This document shows positions 24,789 to 32,611 of a DNA stretch of 53,964 nucleotides, piece after piece. The position numbers and the translations under genes are program-made. Origin of the DNA: JACQFK01 sp964619955 (GTDB taxonomy: Bacteria; Planctomycetota; MHYJ01; JACPRB01); NCBI GenBank assembly GCA_964619955.1, contig CAZUJF010000038.1, positions 1 to 53,964 on the forward strand, in the 5' to 3' direction. Below the pieces are notes generated by a model, which searched no databases, was not told the origin of the DNA, and saw nothing but the letters and a program-made list of their open reading frames with translations. Each line of letters starts with the position of its first letter. Within the stretch, counting starts at the first letter, position 1.

Positions 24789-25957
24789 ATCACGGTGACG
24801 GGCACCGAGTGCCAGCCGTTGTACCGGTAGCCCTTGAAGTTCCAGGGCGCGACCTCGGGCTGGACGGCGCCCGAAAAGTCCCAGACCCGGACCGTCAGCA
24901 GCCGCTCCCCCGTCTCCAGGGCCAGGTCCGCCTCCCAGAGATTCCAGGTGAAGGGCCCCGCGGAAGGCGCCACCCGCGCCTCCCGCCACTGCCTGCCTCC
25001 GTCGGCGCTCAGCTCGACCCGCGTGATCGTGGTTCCGGGGGAGGCCACCGCGTAACCCTTCAGCGTCACCCGGCCCGCGGGAACTCTGGCGCCGGACATC
25101 GGAGTGCAGATCGCCGAATTGGTGGGCATCCCCGCCAGCGCCTCCGCCTGGTCCCAGCGCGCCGTCTCCGCCGAGATGTCGGGCGGGAACAGCTTGTAAT
25201 CGCGGGCCTGGAAGTAGTTGTCCGAGGGCCGCTCGCTCACGCGGATCTCCCCCAGCCATTTCACGCTGCGCGCCCCCAGAACCCCGGGGACGAGCGAGCG
25301 GACCGGATACCCGTGCTCGCGGCTGAGGCGCTCCCCGTTCATTCCCGTGGCCAGCAGCGTTTCCGGCGCCAGGGCCTTCTCAAGCGGGATTGACGCTGCA
25401 AACTCGGAGCGTCCGCCCGTGAAGACGCACTCATCCAAAGAATGAAAGGCGACATGCCGCGCCTCGGAACGGAGTCCCGCCTTCCGGAGCAGATCCGCCA
25501 GGCGGACCCCGCTCCACTCCGCGGTGCCGATCGCCCCCGCATCCCAGGGGACGCCCCCGACCTTAGTTGCGGCGCGAATGTTCGCCGCGGCGGTTGCCCG
25601 CGCACTGCAGCGTCGCCGTCACCGAGTGCCGACCGGGGCCAGAATCAAGATCCTCCAGATTCAGGGTCAGCGGCCGCTCCACCAGCCCCGTCACCCGGAG
25701 CGCATAGCTGTCGGGGGAGAGCTGCGGGACCGTGCCATGCCGCCGCTGATAGAAATACCGGTTCGGCGTCAACGCCGAGAGCACCAGCTTCTCCAGCACC
25801 GGCTCCGCGTTGAACGGCGATTCCTGGCGCGTGAGGAGCTCGGCCTCCGGGGATCCGAGAAACGCGCCCGGCACCCGAGCGATGGAGCGGCCAGCGAGAC
25901 GGCTCCCAGGCCGGCCCTGCGGAGGAAGCCCCGGCGGGACACGTGCGCGTCTGCCAT
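24785..25957 (-). pseudogene. sulfite oxidase-type molybdenum enzyme, disrupted by two frameshifts
   Basis: Three pieces in two frames spell one sulfite oxidase family protein. Piece 1 from ATG 25957 is a Tat leader (SRRGFLRRAGLGAVSLAAP). Piece 2, in another frame from about 25890 to 25563, has LVLSALTPNRYFYQRRHGTV, DSYALRVTGLVERPLTLNLE and TATLQCAGNRRGEHSRRN, including the molybdenum-ligating Cys of LQCAGNRR, and then meets TAA. Ignoring one T there restores piece 3 (KVGGVPWDAGAIGTAEWSGV), which continues in the frame of piece 1 through EHGYPVRSLVPGVLGARSVK and the dimerisation domain to VTVI. The gene is intact apart from the indels, so decay is recent or the consensus sequence has errors. 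It is last in the chrB/RND operon, 20 nt after the adaptor gene. Confidence 0.82.
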
Positions 25958-25977
25958 GCGTCTGCTTCTGTCTGGAT

Positions 25978-27033
25978 TCACGGACGAGGGCCTGCGGGCG
26001 GCTCCTTCGCGACCACCGCCGTGCCGGAGCGGAGCTCGTCAGTCCCCCGCAGCGCCACCCAGTCCCCTTCGGCAAGGCTACCAAATACCTCCACGAGCTC
26101 GCCCGAGAAAAAGCCCTGGCGGACATCCACCCATTCCGTGCGACCTTCGCGCACCCGGATCACGAAGACGCGCTCCGAGGTCATGGCCACGGCGGAGCCG
26201 GGGACCCGGAGCGAGGCCTCCGGACGCTTCAGCACCCAGTGGACCTCGACGAACATGCCGGGCGCCAGCCTCCCGGAGCTGTTGTCGACATCCAGCTCGA
26301 CCGGCAGCGTCCGGGTTTTCGGATCCAGCACCTGCGGGAGCCGGGCCACGATCCCCTCGAAAACTTTCCCTGGAAAAGCGGCGACGCTGAAGCCCAGCTT
26401 TCCCCCCGCCTCGATCCCGCCGGCCGCCGCCTCGGGCACGGCGGCCACGAGACGGAGCCGGTCCACCTGCTGGAGCCGCAGCAGCGGCATCGGGGCCGAG
26501 GGGCCGACCATGCTGCCCTCGTGGACGCCCCGCTCCGTGATCACGCCGCTGAACGGCGCGTCGATGCCCAGGTACTGGATCTGCTCCGCGACGACCTTGA
26601 GCCGGGCGCGTTCCGTCTCCACCGAGCGCAGCGCGAGGTCGAGATCGTTCCCCGCGACGACCCCCGGCGTCGCGGAGGCCTCCTTGAGCCGCCGCTGCGT
26701 GGCCTCGGCGGCCGCAAGCCGGGCCTCGATCTCCCCCTTCTGGGCGACCAGGTCGGGGGCGCTGAGATCCGCCAGGCGCTGCCCCGCCTTCACGACGGAT
26801 CCGACGTCGACGCCGATCTTCTCCACATACCCCGGCACCCGGGCGTACAGCGCGACGTTGCGGAAGGCCCGCAGCTCCCCCGTCACCCGCAGCGCCTTCT
26901 CCAGTTTCTGGGAGCTCACTTTCACGACCGGGACGTGCGGAACCTGCGGTGCGGACGGGGCCGGCGCCGGAACGTCCGCCGCCTTCCCGCAGCCCGCCAG
27001 AATCAGGACGGCCGCCAGACCAGAGCACTTCAT
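25978..27033 (-). CDS. RND efflux periplasmic adaptor (HlyD/MFP) lipoprotein
   Basis: A 351-residue membrane fusion protein anchored as a lipoprotein (MKCSGLAAVLILAGC). The biotinyl-lipoyl half-motifs are GYVEKIGVDVGSVVKAGQRL and IQYLGIDAPFSGVITERGVH, flanking a coiled coil (AQKGEIEARLAAAEATQRRL); beta-barrel and proximal domains follow. It joins the inner-membrane RND pump to the outer-membrane channel. It overlaps the pump gene by 4 bp. No histidine- or methionine-rich metal-binding extension is seen. Confidence 0.93.
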   Translation of the reverse strand: MKCSGLAAVLILAGCGKAADVPAPAPSAPQVPHVPVVKVSSQKLEKALRVTGELRAFRNVALYARVPGYVEKIGVDVGSVVKAGQRLADLSAPDLVAQKGEIEARLAAAEATQRRLKEASATPGVVAGNDLDLALRSVETERARLKVVAEQIQYLGIDAPFSGVITERGVHEGSMVGPSAPMPLLRLQQVDRLRLVAAVPEAAAGGIEAGGKLGFSVAAFPGKVFEGIVARLPQVLDPKTRTLPVELDVDNSSGRLAPGMFVEVHWVLKRPEASLRVPGSAVAMTSERVFVIRVREGRTEWVDVRQGFFSGELVEVFGSLAEGDWVALRGTDELRSGTAVVAKEPPAGPRP

Positions 27034-30000
27034 GTGGCTTCTCCCAGATCATCCGGATGCAACGAGACCGAACGCCGTCCCGCCCGAGCGCGCAGCAAGG
27101 CGTAGAACGCCGGCACCACGAAGAGCACCGCCAGCGTCGAGGCCGCCAGGCCTCCGACCACCGCCCGCCCCAGCGGCGCGGTCTGCTCCGACCCCTCCCC
27201 CCCGCCCAGCGCCATCGGCAGCATGCCCGCGATCATCGCCAGGCTCGTCATGAGAATCGGCCGCAGACGGCTCGTGGCCCCCTGGATCGCCGCCTCGGCC
27301 GCCGTCCGGCCCTCCAGCCGCGCCTTCTCCGCGAACGTCACGAGCAGGATCGCGTTCGCCACCCCGACCCCGATCGCCATGATCGCCCCCATGAAGGACT
27401 GCAGGTTGAGCGTCGTGTGCGTGACCTCGAGGGCCGCGGCCACGCCGGCCAGGATCGCGGGCACCGCGGACAGCACCACGAGGGACAAGCCCGCCGACTG
27501 GAAGTTCGCGCAGAGCAGGATGAAGATCGCCGCGAACGCGAGCAGCAGCCCGAGCCCCAGGCCCTCCCCCGTCTGGCGCAGCGGGGGGACCTGGCCGCGG
27601 ACGGACACCGTCGTGCCCTTGGGCGGCTCCCCCGCCCTCCGGACGGCGGCCGCCACCTCCGCCGCCGCGCTCCCGAGATCCCGGCCCACGATGTTCGCCG
27701 TCAGCGTCACCGTGCGCTGCATGTTGTAGCGGTAGTACTCCCCGGGCATCGTCCCCGGCTTCACCCGGGCGAGCTCGCCCAGCAGCGGGCCCGGGGCCCC
27801 CTCCGTCATCACCGGCACGGCCTCGACGTCCTCCGCCGAGGCGACCCGCGACTGGGGGTATTCCACCTGGACCTGGTAGGCGATCCCCGTGTTCGGATCC
27901 CGCCAGAAATTCGGCTGCACGAAACGGCTGGACGACGTGGCCGCCACCACCGCCCGGCCCGCCTGCTGCATCGTCACGCCCAGCTGGCCGGCGCGCTCGC
28001 GATCCACCTCGATCGCGAGCGTGGGATAGTCGAGCGCCTGCCCGTACTGGAGATCCCTCAGCGAGGGATTCTTCAGCAGCTCCGCCCGCACCTTCTCGGC
28101 ATGGGCGCGGCTGGCCGGAAGACCCGGGCCCGAAACCGCGACCTCGATCGGCGTGGGAGATCCGAAGTTCATGATCTGCCCCACCACGTCCCCCGACTCG
28201 AAGGAGAGCATCGTGCCCCTGGGCAGCACCCGGGGCAGCTCTTCACGCAGCCGCTCCTGGAAGGCGGCCAGCGCCAGTCCCGATCCCTTCCTCAGGGCGA
28301 CCCGCAGGACCGCCTCATGGGTCCCGCTCGTCCAGAGATGAATGAGGTTGATGGGGAAGCTGGCGGGCTGCACGCCGACAAACGCCAGCGTGGCGCTCAC
28401 GTTGCCCGCCCCGGCCTGGCGTCCGATCTCCTCCAGCGCGTCCTGGGCGATGCGCTCCGTGCGCTCGACCCGCGTCCCGGTCACCGCCCGCAGCCGCAGC
28501 ATGAATTGCCCTGTGTCGGACGCCGGGAAGATGTCCGTGCCGATCGTGCCGGGCACCCGGGCGAGCAGGAATCCCATGCCCGCAAGATACAGCGGCAGGA
28601 GGACCCAACGGACCTTCACCAGGCCCCCGGCGAGGCCGGCGTAGCCGCGGCGGAGCAGCCCCTCCGGCTCCGCGTGCCCCGCCTTCAGCCAGCGGCAGGC
28701 GAGGATCGGCACGAGCGTGTTCGAAAGCAGGTACGACGCCAGCATGGCGAACCCGACCGCCAGCGACAGCGGGACGAAGAGCGAACGGGAGATCCCCTCC
28801 ATGAAGAAGGAGGGGGCGAAGACCGCCAGGATCGAGAGCATCGCGAGAAAGCGCGGCAGGATCGTCTCGCGCGAGGCCTCCAGCACCGCGCGGCCCCGCG
28901 GCGTCCCGCGCGCCAGGTGCGCGTGGATGTTCTCGATCGCCACGGTCGCCTCGTCCACGAGCACGCCGACGGCCAGCGCAAGCCCGCCCAGCGTCATGAT
29001 GTTCAGCGTCTGCCCGCAGAGCCAGAGCCCCACCAGCGCGCCGAGGATCGAGAACGGGATGGTCAGCACCACGATCAGCGCGCTTCGCCAGTCCCTCAGG
29101 AAGATCAGCACCATCAGGCCCGTGAGCAGGGCCCCCAGGGCCCCCTCCAGCGCCAGGCTTCTCAGGGACGACGTCACGACGCCCGACTGGTCGAACTCGA
29201 AGTCCACCCGGATGTCGTCGGGGACGAGGGCCCGGAAGCGCGGCAGCTCCGCCTTCACCCGGTCGACCACGGCGAGGGTCGAGGCGTCCGACCGCTTCGT
29301 GACGGGGATGTAGACCGCCCGGCGGCCGTTCGCGAGGGCGTAACTCGTCAGGAGGTCGCTGCCGTCGTGCACGGATCCCACGTCGCGCAGATAGACCGTC
29401 GGCCCGGAACCCGTCCGGATCGGGATCGAGGCGAGCTCGGAGATCTGGGTGATCACCGAGTTGATCGGTGCCATCCGGTTTAGGTCCCCGGTCCGCACGT
29501 TCCCCGACGGAAGGATGGTGTTGCCGTTCGCGAGCGCCTTGACGACCTCCTCGGCGGACATCTGACAGGCCCGCAGGCGGTCCGGATCGATCCGGACCAG
29601 GATGCTGCGCGCGCTCCCGCCAAAGGGCGGCGGCGCCGAAACCCCGGGCAGCGTCGCGAAGGCCGGCCGGATCCGGTTGAGCGCGAGATCCTGGATCTCC
29701 TTCACGCTCCGCGTCTCGCTCGAGAAGACGAGCTGACCGACCGCCACGCTCCCGGCGTCGAAGCGCATCACGAACGGCGGCACCGTTCCCGGCGGCATGA
29801 AGGCGCGGGACCGTTCGACGTACGAGACCACCTGGGCCAGCGCCTGGGACATGTCCGTGCCCGGATGGAAGTGCAGCTTCATCAGGCTCGCGTTCTGGAT
29901 GGACTTCGACTCGATGTGCTCGATGCCGCCGATGTACAGGAAGTGGTATTCGTAATAGTAGGTGACAAAGCCCTCCATCTGGGCCGGGTCCATGCCCCCG

Positions 30001-30152
30001 TAGGGCTGCGCCACGTAGATGACCGGCAGATTCAGGTTCGGAAAGATGTCGACGGGCATCCGCTTGATCGCGAGACCGGAGCCCAGTGCGAGCCCGAGGA
30101 TCGCCACGAGCACCGTGACGGGCCGCCGCAGGGCGAGATGGATCAATCCCAT
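27030..30152 (-). CDS. RND efflux transporter, AcrB/HAE-like
   Basis: A 1040-residue inner-membrane pump, the full length of the AcrB/AcrF family (about 1030-1050). The first membrane helix is VTVLVAILGLALGSGLAIKR, and the periplasmic porter domain begins VDIFPNLNLPVIYVAQPYGG. The fourth-helix region LAVGVLVDEATVAIENIHAH carries the acidic residues of the proton relay. The second half repeats the layout (GAIMAIGVGVANAILLVTFA, TSLAMIAGMLPMALGGGEGS). It works as a trimer driven by proton influx. Being downstream of chrB suggests a toxic oxyanion, metal or associated stress as cue, but the sequence alone does not fix the substrate. Confidence 0.94.
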   Translation of the reverse strand: MGLIHLALRRPVTVLVAILGLALGSGLAIKRMPVDIFPNLNLPVIYVAQPYGGMDPAQMEGFVTYYYEYHFLYIGGIEHIESKSIQNASLMKLHFHPGTDMSQALAQVVSYVERSRAFMPPGTVPPFVMRFDAGSVAVGQLVFSSETRSVKEIQDLALNRIRPAFATLPGVSAPPPFGGSARSILVRIDPDRLRACQMSAEEVVKALANGNTILPSGNVRTGDLNRMAPINSVITQISELASIPIRTGSGPTVYLRDVGSVHDGSDLLTSYALANGRRAVYIPVTKRSDASTLAVVDRVKAELPRFRALVPDDIRVDFEFDQSGVVTSSLRSLALEGALGALLTGLMVLIFLRDWRSALIVVLTIPFSILGALVGLWLCGQTLNIMTLGGLALAVGVLVDEATVAIENIHAHLARGTPRGRAVLEASRETILPRFLAMLSILAVFAPSFFMEGISRSLFVPLSLAVGFAMLASYLLSNTLVPILACRWLKAGHAEPEGLLRRGYAGLAGGLVKVRWVLLPLYLAGMGFLLARVPGTIGTDIFPASDTGQFMLRLRAVTGTRVERTERIAQDALEEIGRQAGAGNVSATLAFVGVQPASFPINLIHLWTSGTHEAVLRVALRKGSGLALAAFQERLREELPRVLPRGTMLSFESGDVVGQIMNFGSPTPIEVAVSGPGLPASRAHAEKVRAELLKNPSLRDLQYGQALDYPTLAIEVDRERAGQLGVTMQQAGRAVVAATSSSRFVQPNFWRDPNTGIAYQVQVEYPQSRVASAEDVEAVPVMTEGAPGPLLGELARVKPGTMPGEYYRYNMQRTVTLTANIVGRDLGSAAAEVAAAVRRAGEPPKGTTVSVRGQVPPLRQTGEGLGLGLLLAFAAIFILLCANFQSAGLSLVVLSAVPAILAGVAAALEVTHTTLNLQSFMGAIMAIGVGVANAILLVTFAEKARLEGRTAAEAAIQGATSRLRPILMTSLAMIAGMLPMALGGGEGSEQTAPLGRAVVGGLAASTLAVLFVVPAFYALLRARAGRRSVSLHPDDLGEAT

Positions 30153-30155
30153 GCC

Positions 30156-31628
30156 CTACTTCCCCCCGCTCCGGGCCAGGGTCTGGAGGAAGGCTCCGAA
30201 GCTCCCCTGGGCCCTCGCGAACGCGGCGAGGGTGCGCCACACGGTGAGGCGGGCGAGCGAGGAGTCGATCTCGGCTTGCGCGAGGAGACGCTGGCCTTCC
30301 GAGACTTCCGTCAGCGTTCCCAGCCCCGCGTCGTAGCGCGCCTTCGCGCCTGCATAGGCCTCCTGCGCCGCCTTCAGCTGCAGCGGCAGGTTGGCCGCCA
30401 CCTTCAGCGAGGCATCGTAGGCCGACCTCACCCGCTCGTTCTGGATCCGCAACTCGAGGTACGTCTGATCCCCCCGGGCCAGCTCCGCGCGTTCCAGGGC
30501 CTCCTCGGCGCGCCGCCGGGCGCCGAGCTGGACGTGATCCATGAGCGAATAGGTGAGCGTCACCCCCGCCGCCCAGTTGGCGCGGTCGGGATAGAGGCCG
30601 TCATCGGAATCCGTCGTCTCCCCCGTGTGATCAAAGCCGCTGCCCCGCCCGCCGAGGGCGAACTGCAGATTGGCGCGCGGATAGCCAGCGCTGTCCAGCG
30701 CCCTCCGCCGGGCCTGGAGCGTCTGCAGGGACGCGGAGGTCCGGACCAGGTACGCATGATTCAGAGGAACCCCCCCAGGCAGCTCGACTCCGCGGGGCAG
30801 CTCCCGCAGCGGACCCGGGTCGATTTCAAACGCCGTCACGGAAAGATTCAGCGCCTGGGCGAGGGCGAGCCGGCTGGACTCCACCAGCTGCTCCGCATGG
30901 ATGAGCACGTTGCGCGCGGCGGCCGCCTCGGCCTCCGCTCTTGAAGCATCCACCCCGGGCCGCAGCTGCTGGTCCGCGAGCGCCCGGACCGCCTTCGCGA
31001 GCACTTCCCAGCGGGCCACGTTGGCCTGCACGGCGAGCAGCGATTCCCGCGCCGCCTGGTGGGCCAGGAAGGCCTCCACCGCGGCGGCCGCCGCCTCGAG
31101 ACGGGCGACCTCGATGTCGACCTCCGCCTGCCGCGCCGCCAGCCTCGCCAGCTCCACGCCGGCCGAGCGGAGGCCGAAGTCGAAAGGCTCCCAGGAGATC
31201 AGCATTCCCGCGGCGCTGCCCCAGGCGCTCTCCCACGAGCGGTCCGATTGTGCGGGGCCGGAAACCGGAGGCACGACCGACTGGGGAAGCGTGGTTCCGG
31301 CCACGTTGTTCCGGGTCGCGCGCAATTCCTGCCAGAGGAAATCCACCCGGGGCAGATACGCCGTGTCCGCCACGTCGATGCCCGCCCCCGCCGCTTCGAA
31401 GCGGGCCCGGGCGGCGCGGATGGCCGGCGTGTTCGCCAGGGCGAGGTCCAGCGCGCCGGCGAGATTCAGCGGGCCTTCCTGGGCGGGACGGGACGCCGCG
31501 CTCTCGCGCGGAACCCAGGCGGGGGTTTCCGGGAGGGGCCGCGAACGGGAGCTCTCGCAACCCGCCAGGATGAGCAGCAGGACGGCCGTCCGGCGGCGAA
31601 GACGCCCGGGGGGGAGGATTCCGGTCAC
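30156..31628 (-). CDS. TolC-like outer-membrane efflux lipoprotein
   Basis: A 490-residue outer-membrane factor with a lipobox (AVLLLILAGC). Two homologous TolC halves are visible: LNLAGALDLALANTPAIRAA and ARFEAAGAGIDVADTAYLPR open the first, and SLQTLQARRRALDSAGYPRA the second; the closing helices AYAGAKARYDAGLGTLTEVS and EGQRLLAQAEIDSSLARL are standard. It completes the tripartite pump with the RND and adaptor proteins, lying 3 nt before the pump gene and overlapping chrB by 4 bp. Confidence 0.92.
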   Translation of the reverse strand: MTGILPPGRLRRRTAVLLLILAGCESSRSRPLPETPAWVPRESAASRPAQEGPLNLAGALDLALANTPAIRAARARFEAAGAGIDVADTAYLPRVDFLWQELRATRNNVAGTTLPQSVVPPVSGPAQSDRSWESAWGSAAGMLISWEPFDFGLRSAGVELARLAARQAEVDIEVARLEAAAAAVEAFLAHQAARESLLAVQANVARWEVLAKAVRALADQQLRPGVDASRAEAEAAAARNVLIHAEQLVESSRLALAQALNLSVTAFEIDPGPLRELPRGVELPGGVPLNHAYLVRTSASLQTLQARRRALDSAGYPRANLQFALGGRGSGFDHTGETTDSDDGLYPDRANWAAGVTLTYSLMDHVQLGARRRAEEALERAELARGDQTYLELRIQNERVRSAYDASLKVAANLPLQLKAAQEAYAGAKARYDAGLGTLTEVSEGQRLLAQAEIDSSLARLTVWRTLAAFARAQGSFGAFLQTLARSGGK

Positions 31629-32557
31629 CGGGCCTTCCTCCGGAAATATTCATGGAGGTCGTCGAAGACCTCCGACGCCCGGGCGAGCCTCCCGGCGTCG
31701 TCCTTCCGCGACATCGCGATGCCTGCGAGGATCCGGTCGAGGCCCGCCGCCTCTTCGCGACGGTACTTACCGTCCTTGAGGTCGATGTCGTGCACGATCT
31801 CCCCGATCGCACGGAGCGCAGGCTCGTCGATCGCGAACCGCTCGAGGAGGGTTTCAAAACTGCAGAGGTCCCCTTCATGGGTGAACTCCCCCTCGAACAT
31901 GTCGAAGCGGAGTTCGCCTTCTCCGGGAACATACCCTTTCGCGGGTACGAAGAAAAAGCGGGCTCTGGGGTCGATGAAGCGGCGGATCAGCCACGCGCAG
32001 GCCATGCGGTCGACGTAGATGCCGGTCCGGGTCACCCACGTGCGCCCGCGGTAGTCCTCCCGCCGCAGCGGCCTCCGCGACGCCTCCGCCTTCGGCGCCC
32101 TGGCTTCCAGGCGGGCTTCAAGCGCCCGGACCGCCGCTTCGGCGCTCCTCCTCCCAGGCGCGCCGAAATAGTCCACCGCCGCGAGCTCCTCGAGCCTGCG
32201 CCTCAGCCGCCGCAGATCCGCCGCGCGGACCCTGCAGGCGGCAACCAGATCTCGGTAATCCGCATTCCGGGCGTCGACGAAGAGCCTCTCGACCGCGTCG
32301 TCCGTGAGTCCCTCGACGAAATGCGCCTCGCAGACCGTGGCGTCGCCGCCGCCCTTGCGCACTTCGCGAAGGATCCACTGGAAATCTTCCTGGGCGCCGT
32401 CGCTGCGGGGCAGGGCGTAGACCGAGTTCTTGATCGCAACCGCCCCCAGCTGCCGGAGGCGGCGGCCGATCTTCATCCGCAGATAGGCCGGCTTGGGCGG
32501 GATCTGATGCATGAGGAGGAGCCAACGCGCTCCCCCGATCCCCGCCTTGAGCCTCAT
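31625..32557 (-). CDS. chrB: ChrB-type chromate resistance protein
   Basis: A 310-residue ChrB protein. The N-terminal ChrB domain is WLLLMHQIPPKPAYLRMKIG and GAVAIKNSVYALPRSDGAQE, and the C-terminal chromate-resistance domain begins TWVTRTGIYVDRMACAWLIR and includes FIDPRARFFFVPAKGYVPGE. ChrB normally accompanies the chromate exporter ChrA and acts as a chromate-responsive regulator or accessory. Here no chrA is present; instead chrB overlaps a tolC-RND-HlyD pump operon by 4 bp, which ties it functionally to that pump. The start at 32557 has the usual short lead into the conserved WLLL motif. Confidence 0.92.
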   Translation of the reverse strand: MRLKAGIGGARWLLLMHQIPPKPAYLRMKIGRRLRQLGAVAIKNSVYALPRSDGAQEDFQWILREVRKGGGDATVCEAHFVEGLTDDAVERLFVDARNADYRDLVAACRVRAADLRRLRRRLEELAAVDYFGAPGRRSAEAAVRALEARLEARAPKAEASRRPLRREDYRGRTWVTRTGIYVDRMACAWLIRRFIDPRARFFFVPAKGYVPGEGELRFDMFEGEFTHEGDLCSFETLLERFAIDEPALRAIGEIVHDIDLKDGKYRREEAAGLDRILAGIAMSRKDDAGRLARASEVFDDLHEYFRRKAR

Positions 32558-32566
32558 CGACGTGGA

Positions 32567-32608
32567 TCTTACATCTGCAACACCAGACCGAGCAAGACTC
32601 TTACAACT
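32567..32608 (-). promoter_or_regulatory. direct repeats upstream of chrB, possible operator/promoter
   Basis: On the minus strand AGTTGTAAGA (32608-32599) and AGATGTAAGA (32576-32567) match at 9 of 10 positions and are 32 bp apart, about three helical turns. They fill the short gap before chrB and run up to the stop of the preceding gene. TTGCTC and TAAGAT within this stretch, 18 bp apart, could be a promoter ending 8 nt before the chrB ATG. A dimeric or tandem-binding regulator is a reasonable guess. Confidence 0.4.
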
Positions 32609-32611
32609 GAA

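Noticed and set aside
24785..25438. Stand-alone 217-residue protein
   Set aside because: It is the C-terminal part of the frameshifted sulfite oxidase and lacks the molybdenum site.
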